Part shown: piece after piece, positions 21,778-34,522 of the stretch
Layout: every line of letters starts with the position of its first letter
Numbering within the stretch: position 1 is the first letter of the stretch
Source of the DNA: Adineta steineri
Taxonomy: Eukaryota; Rotifera; Eurotatoria; Adinetida; Adinetidae
Reading direction: 5' to 3'
Assembly: GCA_905250115.1 (NCBI GenBank)
Contig: CAJNOI010000113.1
Span: 62,001 to 126,000, forward strand
DNA length: 64,000 nucleotides
Position numbers and translations under genes: made by a program
The notes under the pieces: generated by a model
Databases searched by the model: none
What the model was told of the DNA's origin: nothing
What the model saw: the letters and a program-made list of their open reading frames with translations, nothing else

Positions 21778-24275
21778 ATGACAGATAATAATTATTTTCA
21801 GTCATTATTATCCGAATTAGAAAAACTTGATAAATCAAAGGATTACTTAACTATCAGTAAGACATTAACTCGTCCAGCTCATTTACAAATTAATAATATT
21901 ATTACAAAATGGATATCATCAAATGACACATTAACAAATGAAGAAACGAAATTTTTTAATTTATATTCAAGTCTTCAATTATCTTTTGTTGAATATTGTG
22001 TTTTTAATTCGGATACAAAAACCGATGTTCAAACAATAATTAACGATCTTCCTGTTAATTTATTTCAAAAAGCACAGACTGATACATTAGCAAAAGCTGT
22101 TGAATATATTCATAGTGAAGATTTTAATAATACTGATCAAAATGATACAATATTAATTTCTATTATGCGAATGATAGATGCTCGATCATATGCCTATCGT
22201 TTATGTTCTAAAGAACTTACTAAAATGCCACCGCGACTATTAAATGATGAAATTTGTGAATGTCTTACACATAGTTATGCAAAAAATTATTTATATGATG
22301 TTAAATCAATAAATGATACACATAAAAATATCTCTATTAATAATCATCATAAATTTTTTCTTGGATGTTGTACATATGCTGTTGCATCCTATGATGAAAA
22401 TAAAGATTATTTAAAAAAACCTGAAGATAATAAATATATTTATTTACTTGCAAAATATATTCGAACGATGTTAAATATGAAAGATTTTGAAAAAGATAAA
22501 TCAATACTTTATTGTCTTCGTGGTATACTTGCTTTACTTACAAATTGTGTTCCAATTAATAATTGGATTCATATTATTAATAAAGCATTAGCAAATGTAA
22601 ATGATGATGATGCACAATTAGCAAATCCATTTAATATTGAGCTTTTTTCATTAATTATACATCGATTATTAGGATCAGATATTCTTCGAGATCAAGCTAT
22701 ACATTTGAATTCATATACAACAACTTCATTGATCGATATTGCACTTATATTTCTTAATAAATGGTTTGATACTTCAAGTGATTTAAATGATGATGATGAT
22801 GATGACGATAGTGATAGAAGAACAAATGAAACAAATCAAGTTCTTCGTTTACTAGGTTCGGATGAAGAATTTAATAAGAACAAGAGTACATCTCAAGTAA
22901 TTATACCATATATTAATGCAAAATATGATCGTTTACGTTTAATGGCGATATCAACATTATCAGCATTAATGAATAAAAAAGATTTTGATGAATTACATAA
23001 ACATAAAGTTGATATGGCACAAGATATTGTTAAACTTCTATTTCATTTTATTGATCGAGCAGTAGCTCAAGAAGATCAACGATACAAAGGAATATCATAT
23101 GAACGACTTTTTTGTTATTTACTTCGATTTCTTGTTCAAGATAGTGTTAAAGAACAAACTTTACCATATCTTCCGAAAATTATTAACTATGCTAAAAGTC
23201 GTCATTCATACGCATTGAAAATTCTTCGTAGAATGTCAACAAATCCAAAGATTCAAAATGATTTATTGAAAGATGGTGATTTAGAACGATTTTTAAAAAT
23301 CGATGCAGATAATTTATATGGTCCTAATTCAAAGTTATATAAATATATTGAAAATATTCGTCAAAATCTTACACCAATCGAACAAAAAGAGTCTCCAAGT
23401 AAGACGTATAGAATCTTTATTTTCTTATAAAAAATTTTCTTTATTAAGCTTCAAAAAATATTGAAGGTCGACAAGCATTTATTTCCTATTGTCATAAAGA
23501 TAAAGATCGATGTAATTTATTTCATCAAACATTAAAAGAAAATAATCTTTTTACAAAGATTTGGATCGATAATGAAAATATGAAGGATAATATGATTGAT
23601 ACAATAACCGAAGCTATTAATCAATCTGAAATTGTTTTTGTTCTTCTTAGTGATGCATATTGTAAATCAGATGTGTGCCGATGTGAATGGACTTTTGCTC
23701 GAAGTAAAAAAAGAAAAATTTATCCAATTTTTGTTCAAGAAAGTTTCAAAAAGGACAGTTGTGATTGGGTTTGGTTTTATCTTGGTGACGATTTTTATTA
23801 TAGAATTAATAAAGATGATGATTTAAAGCGTTTAATTAAAGAGTTAAAACCTAATAATAATAAATTACAATCACAGAAGAAAATCTCAAATGATATTCCT
23901 GAATTATCATTAGCATCAACAACAGAACGTGATAATTATCAAGATAGTGTAGAAAATCCAAAAAAAGAAATAATAACTAGCTGGACATCGGAAGATATTC
24001 AAAAATGGTGCCGTACAAATGGATTTGAACAATGGTGTGAACCATTAGCTAAATATGATGGTCAATCTTTACTGGAACTTAATAGAATTTTAAAAACTGA
24101 TGATTATCTAAACAATTTTGCAATCAATCAAAAAATAACTATATTTGAAGTTATTAGATTTAAATGTGAACTTGATAAATTAGTAGCAGGATCAACAAGA
24201 ATAACAACAACACATAAACCAAAAACAAAAAAAGACTTGTCAAAACGTCGTGCATCAAAATCATCAACTAAATAA
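21778..24275 (+). CDS. ARM/HEAT-repeat, TIR and SAM-like domain protein (putative TIR NADase)
   Basis: Two exons (21778-23398 and 23449-24275; intron 50 nt) give 815 residues. Residues 1-540 are an all-helical repeat array, best read as ARM/HEAT repeats, with an acidic run of Asp near 340. The second exon starts the TIR domain: GRQAFISYCHKDKD (strand A, box 1), IWIDNENM (box 2) and VFVLLSDAYCKSDVCRCEW. In the last of these, the Glu of the CEW helix is at the position of the catalytic Glu of NAD-cleaving TIR domains such as SARM1. A SAM-like domain follows (WTSEDIQKWCRTNGFEQW, about 708-780), then a Lys-rich tail. SARM1 has ARM-SAM-SAM-TIR, so the order here differs. A stress or immune signalling role with NAD cleavage is inferred. 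Confidence 0.82.
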
Positions 24276-24375
24276 ATCTATCAAATAGTTTGTGCTTTTA
24301 TTTGTTCTTACACTTTTTTTTTAAAATCATATAATAAAAAGAAAATAACACAGAAAACTTTTTAAACTAGCCAAG

Positions 24376-25054
24376 TTAGAGAACTGATTCAATTGCTTTT
24401 GTAATTTCGTCATCTAATGGTTTAACACGACTATTCCAAGCACCAATAAGATGACCTTGTCGATCAATAAGATATTTATGAAAATTCCATGCTGGTAAAA
24501 CATCTTTACCACCAGCATCAATCATCCATTGAAAGACTTCAGTTGGTTTATCCTTATCTTGTTTAGTTGTTAAAGGAAAACTTGTTTTAAATTTACTTTC
24601 ATATAATGAACAAACTTGTGGTTCATCACCTGGTTCTTGTTTACCAAAATTATTACATGGTACACCCTAAAAAAAGAAAAATAATATTTTATTTTATTCA
24701 TATAATAATTCATACCAATACGGTAAAACCTCGATCTTTATATTTATCATGTAATTCTTGTAATGTATGTAATTGTGGTGTATATCCACATTCACTAGCT
24801 GTATTGACAAGTAAAATAACTTTACCACGTAATTTATCCATATCTAATGGTTGACCTTTGATATCATTGAACTGACGTTCATAAAATGATGGTGTACTAG
24901 CTGGATCATTAATATTTGTATGACGAGCAGAAAAAAGTGATTTACCAAACTGAAGTAGGGTAGCCATATGTTGTTGTCCTTTGGAATTTAAGAAAAATGC
25001 AGTAGCTAAACAGAAAATCGAGACGAGAATAATATTATTTATCTTAAATGCCAT
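24376..25054 (-). CDS. Glutathione peroxidase, cysteine form, with N-terminal membrane or signal anchor
   Basis: Two exons (24716-25054 and 24376-24666, phase 0) give 209 residues. NTASECGYTPQ holds the peroxidatic residue as Cys rather than selenocysteine. GVPCNNFGKQEPG contributes the conserved Gln, and PAWNFHKYLID supplies the Trp and Asn of the catalytic tetrad. A Cys in PQVCSLYE may be the resolving one, so thioredoxin is the likely reductant. The protein reduces hydrogen or lipid peroxides. The first 25 residues are hydrophobic and suggest secretion or membrane anchoring. It is convergent with the TIR gene, the two stops being 100 bases apart. Confidence 0.9.
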
Positions 25055-26958
25055 CTTTTTTTTAGTATGATAAAAAGCAAAAAATGAGGGATGACAAGTT
25101 CGAAATAACTAAATAAGAAAAGAAGAGTAAGCATGACACTGCAAAAATAGAAAACTATATAATGTCAGTCATGTATTTGAAGTGATAAGGAAAAAGAAAG
25201 AGAACAAGAGTCATGTATATTCTTGGATTGGTTGTATTTAAAAAATGTTTAGATGGTGTTAGTTAACGATTACAGTTTATTTTTTAATTTTTTTTATTTT
25301 ATCAATAAGAAGCTTTTAAATATACTAGTTGATTATAATATATCACCATTAATAAAATAAATAGTAATCATTCATGCAAAACAAAATCATATGATTCTTA
25401 GATTGAGCCATCGTCTGAAATGGAATATTGACTTATATTAATTTAACAAGAGCAAATAATCTATATAGATTGATTTCAATTTGTATGTAATTAATATTAT
25501 TTTTGCCAGTATTGAAAGTGACATCATCACAGTGATGAAACTATTATGCTACTAATAATGATTTATGTCTAGATCTATAATCATAATTTTCTAGTAGATA
25601 ATACTGTTTAATCATTATACGTAGACGACATACAAGCAATAATTCATGTGAGATTATGAATTATATACCAATTTTGTAGTATAAATGTGAATAAAGATTT
25701 AATGAATTTAAGATCAGAAAAAATGTTTCGATTTGAGTACAATGATGATTATATATTAACTAATTCATATTTGTATATATGACTACTATTATTGAATTTG
25801 CAGTTTTATAGTATAAAGATAATAGATCAAAAATTACAATTGACATTTTCGAGTGTCTCTAGTTCGAAGAAAATAGGATCAATATTGATCCTACTTGATG
25901 ACCTTATCATTTCGATTTGTTTTTTTTTATATTGCTCTGAATTCAATTCACCTTATTATTAGTAATACCGCCAATCACCTTGTTGATGTCATATTCTTTC
26001 AATTCTTTGTATATTGTTGTGTTAGGTGAATTACTCTAATGATTATTCTTATCATGATTTCATTGTGTTGTATGAATAATTATTAGTGAAATATGCTCTT
26101 AAAAGTAATCAATAAATCTGTTTTAATGAGTTCAATAGATATGGGTAAAATAACGACAAGAAAATCATTTCGTTTTTAATTATTCATGATTTTATCGATA
26201 ATAGATTCATTAAGATTGTTCAAATCTTCAATCGTATAAATGACACACGAACATATAATAAACCATCGCTATCTTATAGGCTACTGAACTACTTTTTCTT
26301 ATTGGCAAAACAAAGATGATTTCAATTTTATGTATAAATAACGTCAAAAAATGACCAAACAAAAGATATATATATCAGATACAGATATTTTTAATCAATT
26401 GCATATCGGATTGTGATCTAAGATGTTATGTAGAGAATTTTGTTTCTTCTTCTTTGCTATCTTATACACATGATTGCTTTAACTATCGTATATGTCTATG
26501 ACCTTCGTTAACATGATTCATAAGTTGAATACTATTCATTGAGACATATGATCAATATAGGACGAGCACTTGCGACTCGCTTATCAGCTCTCAGCAATGA
26601 GAGAGAAAAAACTTTAACAACGTTTGTTTGCTTGTCCATATCCTCTAGCTATGCACAAATATATACAACANNNNNNNNNNNNNNNNNNNNNNNNNNNNNN
26701 NNNNNNNNNNNNNNNNNNNNNNNNNNNNNNNNNNNNNNNNNNNNNNNNNNNNNNNNNNNNNNNNNNNNNNAAAGTGACTATAATCAATATCGAAATTGAT
26801 TCACAACTATTAGAGCTATTTAAATGATAATATGTCTTCCATGAAGCTAAGATCTGTCTTTATTTATGTTCTGCTTGAACTAATACTAATCAAAATCATG
26901 TATCAACTATCTTGATACTCCTGACTGCAATGAAATTAAATATAACGTATGAACCATT
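25055..26958. other. Intergenic, AT-rich, with an assembly gap
   Basis: Nearly 2 kb without a recognisable gene, with a 100-base gap at 26671-26770. The sequence on both sides of the gap has only short frames. Confidence 0.45.
26671..26770. other. Assembly gap (100 N)
   Basis: Fixed-size gap in intergenic DNA. Confidence 0.95.
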
Positions 26959-28492
26959 CGATGATGAATTGAAACTTTAACTTATTCTCTATTCTTATTA
27001 AATGCTTGTTGCATATTGAAGACATATAACATGACGTTTACTAAATGATTTATTCACATTTAAATACGAATCTCTCACAATATTAACAATGTATAATCTT
27101 ATGACAAAATAATTATTGATTGTGATACTTGAGAAAATATTATATAAATAATAGTATTAATACGATAGCCTTTTAAATATTTATTAAAAGATTTCAAAAT
27201 AAAAAATAGTTTATAGTTTACGATAATAGATAAGTTCACCTGCTTCACCTTCTGCGTGTCCTTCACTAGGAACAAAAAGAGTAACAATTAAGATTTGTTG
27301 ACCTTTCCATGTAGTAAGTGTCATTGTTGGATTAGCAAATGCTTGACTTCCTCCATCTGTAATAACATTTACTGGGTCAGCATTGCCTGTTTGTGGATCA
27401 AATATGAATGTGCGCCAAGTTCCAAAATCATTTGGTGCATATTGTCCTTCCATGGCGGTAAATTGATAACTGTCGAAGTTGGAAATAGTATCTCGATCAC
27501 CAATATTACCTTTTACACCAAAATGAAGTAATGCATTGTCAACATTTGGTTGTTTTCGAAATTGAGTCCATAAACCAAAGTTTTTTAAAGTGCCTCGAGC
27601 TTGACGATCAACAACACAATTATCATAGAAGTGAAAACCAACATCAATATTATCAAGTGTTGGTTGACCATAGATACTTGGAGTACCTTCAGCACAAGTA
27701 GATAATGTACGTGGAACAGAATAGTTTCTGCTAGGTATACCAGCTTGTAAATCAGACCATGTTGGATAAAAAGCAAATCGTAAATGATTCTTTGGTTCTT
27801 GCTCCCATGCAACAATATAACCATGGGGTTGATCACTAGGTACAGCAATTGTAGGTTGTGAACCAAAATAAGCTAATTCACGTAACCATGTCCAGTTTAA
27901 AAGATCGTCTGATATAGCTAAATTAACTCGTGGTACTTCATTGATATATGTATGGTAAACACCAATAAATTGTTCACTATCAGTGCGTTTAATAATTTTG
28001 ACACAATCCATTGTATTTCCAAGATGATCACGTGAACCATATCGACGTCCATCGGCTCCACGTACATCTGCAATTAGTCCTATAAGTCTATGTCTTGCTA
28101 CATCTGATGGAGATTGTGCGTGGGTAAGACTTGAAATACCAGCAATGAGAAGAAAAATTAAGGTCCGCATTTTGAATACTCGAATAGAGTAGCATAATAC
28201 ACTCAAAAACACGTATAAAAAGGACAAAAACTAATAGCAGGTGTGTTATTTTCTCATAAAAGATTTTATCGATAAATATCAATAAAAACAAAGTGCAGTG
28301 CTAAAAGAAACACGTAATCAATATGAAATTGTGATAAAGTATTAATCTTTTATTATAAGCAAACAAGTCCTATCAGGGCACTGCATGGAAACTAATATCC
28401 AATTCGATCGGATTGGACGATATCTTTTTTTTTTGAAATGTTTCATGGAATGAGATGGGTTACATTGACTTATGGAACGAAATAGTTTTTTT
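26959..28492. repeat. Tandem gene duplication, unit 1
   Basis: The unit includes the whole propeller gene plus about 250 bp of 3' flank and about 320 bp of 5' flank. It is repeated at 28535-30010 in the same orientation with small indels in the flanks. Confidence 0.85.
27211..28170 (-). CDS. Secreted five-bladed-propeller, glycoside-hydrolase-like protein, copy 1
   Basis: Intronless, 319 residues from the ATG at 28168-28170, with a clean signal peptide (MRTLIFLLIAGISSLTHAQ). The body is all beta: repeated blade-like motifs such as NLAISDDLLNWTWLREL, YIVAWEQEP and SIYGQPT. AEGTPSIYG carries a Glu in a GTP/GP context like the catalytic Glu strand of GH43-type arabinanase/levansucrase folds. 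That family call is a suggestion from motif shape only. The lack of introns, in a region where nearly every gene has several, fits acquisition by horizontal transfer followed by duplication. A paralogue sits immediately upstream. An upstream in-frame Met at 28227 would spoil the signal peptide and is rejected as the start. Confidence 0.7.
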   Translation of the reverse strand: MRTLIFLLIAGISSLTHAQSPSDVARHRLIGLIADVRGADGRRYGSRDHLGNTMDCVKIIKRTDSEQFIGVYHTYINEVPRVNLAISDDLLNWTWLRELAYFGSQPTIAVPSDQPHGYIVAWEQEPKNHLRFAFYPTWSDLQAGIPSRNYSVPRTLSTCAEGTPSIYGQPTLDNIDVGFHFYDNCVVDRQARGTLKNFGLWTQFRKQPNVDNALLHFGVKGNIGDRDTISNFDSYQFTAMEGQYAPNDFGTWRTFIFDPQTGNADPVNVITDGGSQAFANPTMTLTTWKGQQILIVTLFVPSEGHAEGEAGELIYYRKL

Positions 28493-28534
28493 AATAGGCT
28501 GCAAATATTTACTTGAAGTAACAAATGATCATTT

Positions 28535-30010
28535 GATGATGAATCCAAACTTTAACTTATTCTGCTTTCTTGTTATAATATGACGTTTACTAAAAGATTT
28601 ATACACATTTAAATGCCAATCTCTTACAATATTAACAATGTATAATTTTATGATAAAATAATTATTGATTGTGATAGTTGAAAAAACATTATATAAATAA
28701 TACTATTAATAAGATAATCTTTCAAATATTTATTAAAAGATTTCAAAATAAAAAATAGTTTATAGTTTACGATAATAGATAAGTTCACCTGCTTCACCTG
28801 GTGCTGACAGTTCACTAGGAACAAAAAGAGTAACAATTAAAATTTGTTGACCTTTCCATGTAGTAAGTGTCATTGTTGGATTAGCGAATGCTTGACTTCC
28901 TCCATCTGTGATAACTGGTACTTGATCAGCATTACCTGTTTGTGGATCAAATATGAATGTGCGCCAAGTGCCAAAATCTTTTCGTCCATATTGTCCTTCG
29001 ATGGCAGTAAATTCATAATTGTCGAAGTTGGTAATGGTATCTCGGTCACCAATATTACCTTGTACACCATAATGGAGTAATGCATTATCAAAATTTGGTT
29101 GTTTTCGAAATTGAGTCCATAGACCAAAGTTTTTCAAAGTACCTCGAGCTTGTTTATCAACAATACGCTTATCATAATAGTGAAAACCAAGATCAATATT
29201 ATTAACTGTTGGTTGACCATATATACTTGGAGTACCTTCAGCAAAAGGAGATATTGTACGTGGAACAGAATAGTTTTTTCTAGAGATACCAGCTTCTAAA
29301 TCGGACCATGTTGGGTAAAAAGCAAATCGTAAATGATTTTTTGGTTCTTGCTCCCAGACAACAATATAACCTTGGGGTTGGTCACTAGGTACAGCAATTG
29401 TGGGTTGTGAACCAAAATAAGCTAATTCACGTAACCATGTCCAGTTTATAAGATCATCTGATATAGCTAAATTAACTCGTGGTACTTCATTGATATATGT
29501 ATGGTAAACACCAATGAATTGTTCACTATCAGTGCGTTTAATGATTTTAACACAATCCATTGTATTTCCTAGATGATCACGTGAACCATATCGACGTCCA
29601 TCGGCTCCACGTACATCTGCAATTAGTCCTACAAGTTTATGTCTTGCTTCATCTGATGGAGCTTGTGCGTGGGTAAGACTTGAAATACCAGCAATGAGAA
29701 GGAAAATTAAGGTCTGCATTTTGAATACTCGAATAGAGTAACACAATACACTCAAAAACACGTATAAAAAGGACAAAAACTAATAGCAGGTGTGTTATTT
29801 TCTCATAAAAGATTTTATCGATAAATATCAATAAAAACAAAGTGTAGTGCTAAAAGAAACACGTATTCAATCATTTATTATAAGCAAACAACTTCCATCA
29901 GGGCACTGCATGGGAACTAATATCCCATTCGATCGGATTGGACGATATTTTGTTTTTGGAATGATTCATAAAATGGGATGAGTTACATTGACTTATGGGA
30001 CGAAACAGTT
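28535..30010. repeat. Tandem gene duplication, unit 2
   Basis: Second unit, about 90 % identical to the first. The upstream homology ends near TTATGGGACGAAACAGTT. Confidence 0.85.
28760..29719 (-). CDS. Secreted five-bladed-propeller, glycoside-hydrolase-like protein, copy 2
   Basis: Also intronless and 319 residues, with signal peptide MQTLIFLLIAGISSLTHAQ. The two copies differ at scattered positions, concentrated in the middle (around YYDKRIVDKQ versus FYDNCVVDRQ) and near the C-terminus (SELSAPGEAGE versus SEGHAEGEAGE). The AEGTPSIYG motif and all predicted blades are intact, so both copies look functional. The promoter segments are nearly identical, so they may be co-expressed. Function as for copy 1: probably an extracellular carbohydrate-active or carbohydrate-binding protein. 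Confidence 0.7.
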   Translation of the reverse strand: MQTLIFLLIAGISSLTHAQAPSDEARHKLVGLIADVRGADGRRYGSRDHLGNTMDCVKIIKRTDSEQFIGVYHTYINEVPRVNLAISDDLINWTWLRELAYFGSQPTIAVPSDQPQGYIVVWEQEPKNHLRFAFYPTWSDLEAGISRKNYSVPRTISPFAEGTPSIYGQPTVNNIDLGFHYYDKRIVDKQARGTLKNFGLWTQFRKQPNFDNALLHYGVQGNIGDRDTITNFDNYEFTAIEGQYGRKDFGTWRTFIFDPQTGNADQVPVITDGGSQAFANPTMTLTTWKGQQILIVTLFVPSELSAPGEAGELIYYRKL

Positions 30011-30459
30011 CACAGGTGTAGATGAGAGCGAGTGAGAGTGTTATAATCATACCGTTACTATGACAATCTATGTAGCAATAGCTCATTTACAATTTTCTAT
30101 AATATCTTCGATCACAAATTTATATATATCTTTTTTTTTACTAGAAATAGATGATTTATTCAAAGAGTAATTGTATCTGTTATTTATTTTTAGTCATTTT
30201 AAATGACTTCATATCTAATTAACAACTTGAAATGTTAGATCTCTTTTTTTAATTATATAATGACAAGATTAATAGCAACTGATGCAATAATTACAGACTA
30301 TAGTTGAGCAATTTCATGTTTTAGAATCAAAGAATAAAATCATTTATAATCATATTTTCTTTTTTTTTAAATAATTAATAAATAATCTCAACAGCACATA
30401 ACTTATAATGATCAAAAATAAAAGAAATTTCTCAATAAAATGAACTAACGTTAATGAAA
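30011..30459. other. Intergenic
   Basis: AT-rich; nothing recognised. Confidence 0.45.
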
Positions 30460-32481
30460 TTAAACTGAAGAAACATTAATTCGTTTTAAAAGTAAGTGCC
30501 AAGCATGTTCAACTTGTTTTTGAGTAACACTTTCTGCCCAATAAGTACAGAGAAGAACATTAGCATATGGAAATCGTTCTTGATTTGACATTTGAGCATT
30601 TAAACGACGTTTTGCTTCATCAGATGATATATGATCTCGTTCCATAACACGCCGAATAGCCTAAAGAATAACAATATAGCATCAATCAATAAATAAATAT
30701 AAAAATCATACTTCTTTTGGAGGAATAGATGCAATCCATATTTCATTTACTGCTACTGTCCATTTTGCTTCAAGTAATACAGCTGCATCAAGTATAATCA
30801 CATTTTTACCTAAGAAATTCAATTTGAAAATATATCAAAGGATAAAATAAAGAAGTTTATTATGTTACCTTCTTTAAATAAGTTTTCGGTACGTTCTTGT
30901 GCCAAATTTAAAATAGCAGGCCAGACAATATCTGTTAGCTTTTTGAGTTCATCGGATGATTGAAAGACTTTCTTACCAAGTACTTTTCGATCGATAGAAC
31001 GATCAATGGAATTAATTATTTCTTCACCGAATGTTTCAATTAGTTTCTTATAGACGTCAGTATCGACTTTATATGTTTCATGTCCTATATGTATATATAT
31101 ATTATAATTTTTTAATGATTATAAAAATGATTTACTTACCTAATTTATCACAATCAACAATACCAGCACCAAGTTTTTCAATTCGACGAGCAATACTTGA
31201 TTTTCCTGAACCTATACCACCAGTAAGGCCAATAATATATGGACGATTTAATTCAGCTGATTTCTATAATTATTATTATATACTCAGATAATAAAATAAT
31301 ATTAATACAAAACAGAAATTGAATTTACCAATGGTGGTTTAAGAAGAATGCTAAGCATTTCTCGTCGAAGTGATGTTGAACTTAATTTATCATCTCCATC
31401 ATGATTATCATCACTAGCTGGAATCGTCTGTACAACATGAACAGGTAGTTGAGATAAACCATTTTCTTTTCTTTCTTTATTAACTTGTACAGCACCTAGT
31501 TTTGTTTCTTCCGAAACGATAATACACTAAATAATCATATTTTATCTATCGAAGAAAAGCAAGAAAAAACTTTCTACATTTAAATCAGCCATTGTTGCTG
31601 ATGGGCCACATGGATCTTCAATTGGTTCACAATGAACATGAATACTTGGTCGAATTAAATCAATAAATGAACGAACATTTGACATACGATCAGCAATTGG
31701 CTCGAGAACTTCTGCTAATACCTATATAAACACACTATCGTTTAATTCTAATTCAAACAAATAAAAATATGAAACTAACCTTATTCTGTATCATAATACC
31801 ATCGGTTATACCAACAACAATCTTCTCATCACAAAGTAAAGCACTTTCTGTAAGTAATAATTTATGTCCATTATGTAATCTATCAAATGTACCTAAGAAA
31901 AATAAATAATATAGCTTAATTTTTATAATAAATAATTATTTACCACCCAAAACGCCTCGGTTATATTGACTTGTAGGTTTATTATTAAATAAATCATTAT
32001 CAGATATAGATGAACTATCAGTAGATTGATCTTCTTTTGTTTCTTTTTCATCAATTGTTCGAATTTCAAAATCTTGATCTAATTGACAAAAATGATCTCG
32101 ACAATAACTATACAATCCCGGTGATGCTAAACAATCAGCAAAAACTACTTGACATTGACGAGGTAATCGCAATGGATTTGTTGATTTAATTGTTGAATCA
32201 ATATTATGAAGTAGAATGTCAACAGAAGGATATTTTGTTGCTGTTAATTGTTTATAAATAGCATGTAACATAGGTCGTATCCGTTGTTTTTGTTGATCAG
32301 AATCATGGAATAATTTTTCCGAAGATGTTGTTAAATGAATATTTGGATTTTGAAAAATAACATAAAGATTTCTTTCAACATATGGAATTACAGAAGAAAG
32401 AATAGATGGAATTCGTGCACGAATTGGATTTGTAATTAATAAAAGAGCTGTTTGAAATCTACGAATGTTTTTTTCAGTCAT
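30460..32481 (-). CDS. COASY: Bifunctional coenzyme A synthase (PPAT plus dephospho-CoA kinase)
   Basis: Eight exons on the minus strand give about 545 residues, close to the animal enzyme. The first exon (31944-32481) is the variable N-terminal region. The second begins the phosphopantetheine adenylyltransferase domain with [17 protein letters not shown] (the HxGH-type nucleotidyl-transfer motif), followed by VGITDG and later IIVSEET. The C-terminal half is dephospho-CoA kinase: [16 protein letters not shown] is its P-loop, VDCDKLGH follows, and RDHIS-type and ANVLLCTYW segments close the domain. Together they convert 4'-phosphopantetheine to CoA, in cytosol and mitochondria in animals. Introns are all small. 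The gene is tail-to-tail with nothing and has its own promoter at about 32.5 kb. Confidence 0.93.
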
Positions 32482-33369
32482 GATAATTCTTATGAAATTT
32501 TAATAATAAAACCAAGAAATAATACTATGGCAAATAATCCACAATATTATCTAGAAAAAGAATATATCAAAATCTTAATACAAAAATAACAATGGAAGTT
32601 GAATATTTCAGATTTTAATCGTTCAATTATATTGATATATGGACAAAATCATTTGTTAACGAACTTAAAGTAAGACATCGATTTTCATTCTTTTTTTCGA
32701 AATTAAATAGTACAGTCTATAGACAATCAAAGGGCTTTAAATTACTACTCAAAGTATTTTTGGATAAAATAGATTTATTTTTCGTCAGCGACTTGACGGT
32801 ATACGAATATACTGAAGAAAAACTACCCTAATAATTGTATGAGGAGAAATCGGAAAGTGTGTCCCGTTTTTATGAGGAAAATTCTATCATAGATGTGACT
32901 TGGATTTTCGAGTATACTCTCAAAGGTTTATAACATTTCCACATATGTCTATGCTAAAAGAATTTATTCTAGAAATTTTTCCTTCATCTTGAACATAATT
33001 CATAATTGGAAACAACATCAGGTAAAATATTCTATTGTAAATCAGATTCTCTTTCTCCAACAGGTTAAATATTATCATTGTTTATGTAGCTGAACAAAGA
33101 AATCAAAGTTAATTCAACAGCCAGTATATTTTTACTTTTTTGAAAAAAAATGAAAAGAAAACATTTTTGTTTAATTTTGATTAGATTTTATTCATAAGAC
33201 AAGACAACATCATCTATTGCACATAAAGATCAAAATATGATTGAGAAAAAGAAAACTTTGAAGTGAATATCTATAGGTACGTTTAAATGGAATGACAACT
33301 ACGCAATCATGTGACAAATATTAATATAAAAAGGAATAAAATATAATATGAATATTAAATGAAAATCAA
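32482..33369. other. Intergenic
   Basis: Promoter side of COASY and 3' side of AP2S1. No gene recognised. Confidence 0.45.
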
Positions 33370-34453
33370 TTATTCAAGTGATGTTAATGTTGTAAGTTGT
33401 TTTAACACTTTAATTTGACTTGTTTCTCGTATCTCACCAGCTAAGAACATTTCATCAACTACCGAATAAACCTAGAAAGACAATAATTTCAGTAAATAAA
33501 TAAAAATAAAAAGATTTATTTACTTTATAGAAATTAAAGACCAAATCAAGTTCGCATACATTATGAAAAAATCTTTTCATTAAAAGAAAAAAACAAAAAT
33601 TGATTAATTTCAAATCTTTTTTTCATTATCTGATTTTAACTTACTCATTAAGAACTTCGACAAAATTATGTATTGCTTCAAGATAAGCTAAATTATTATC
33701 ATTAACATCCACGCAAATGCAAAAGTATAAACCGGCATAACGACGATAGACTATTTTAAAATTACGAAACTAAAAACAAATATATGAATAAGTTTCATTT
33801 TTAATTTTTATATGAATTATAATACCTCGACAAAACTAAATAAATTAAAAGAAAAAATCAATGAATTCATTAGAAAGAAAAATACTTTTTTCTGTAAAAC
33901 TTACTTTGTATGTTTTGCATCACGTACAGTGACTAAAGCATGAACTTCTTCAATTAATTTTTGTTTTTCATCATCATGAAAATTCATGAACCTATGGAAA
34001 AATATACATGTATTAAATTTTATCAGATAATCATTATTGAAAAAACTTCACAAGAAAAGATTGATCTAATAAAAGTAAGAAAGAGATAATTTACTTCTTT
34101 TAAGATTGTTAAATTATACACTCAGCCTGTCCACGTAAAACATAATTCAAAGAATTGTGCTTCTCAAAATCGGGTACTGCAAAGTTATCTGCGACTTCTC
34201 ATTCATTACAAACGAGAACCTCAGTATTAGACTATAATGTACAGCAGTACAACTATAGTTGAGAGCAACACTGTGGTTTATATGAATCGATATAGTGATT
34301 ATTTCAAAAAAGGAACGTTAATATCTTGAAATATTCACCACTGATACGAGTTCTTATCAAAATCAATTCTTTTGAAAATTAAGTCATAAGTGCATACCAT
34401 TTAGCCAAACGAGTTTTTCCAGCTCGATTTTGAATAAGAATGAATCGAATCAT
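33370..34453 (-). CDS. AP2S1: AP-2 clathrin adaptor sigma subunit
   Basis: The exons read [19 protein letters not shown], then [20 protein letters not shown] with [46 protein letters not shown] and [17 protein letters not shown]. This is near-identical to animal AP2S1 (about 142 residues). The subunit stabilises the AP-2 core and binds dileucine cargo motifs in endocytosis. One exon is only 10 nt (33826-33835, TTTTGTCGAG) and is needed to keep both the frame and the invariant NFVEF sequence. The first intron (33992-34396) is about 400 nt, much longer than the others, and may contain inserted DNA. Confidence 0.95.
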
Positions 34454-34522
34454 AATTAGTTTAAATTAATTTTTAAATAATCTAGAAAAAAAGTATCGAA
34501 AAGAAAGAGAATACAACTATGT

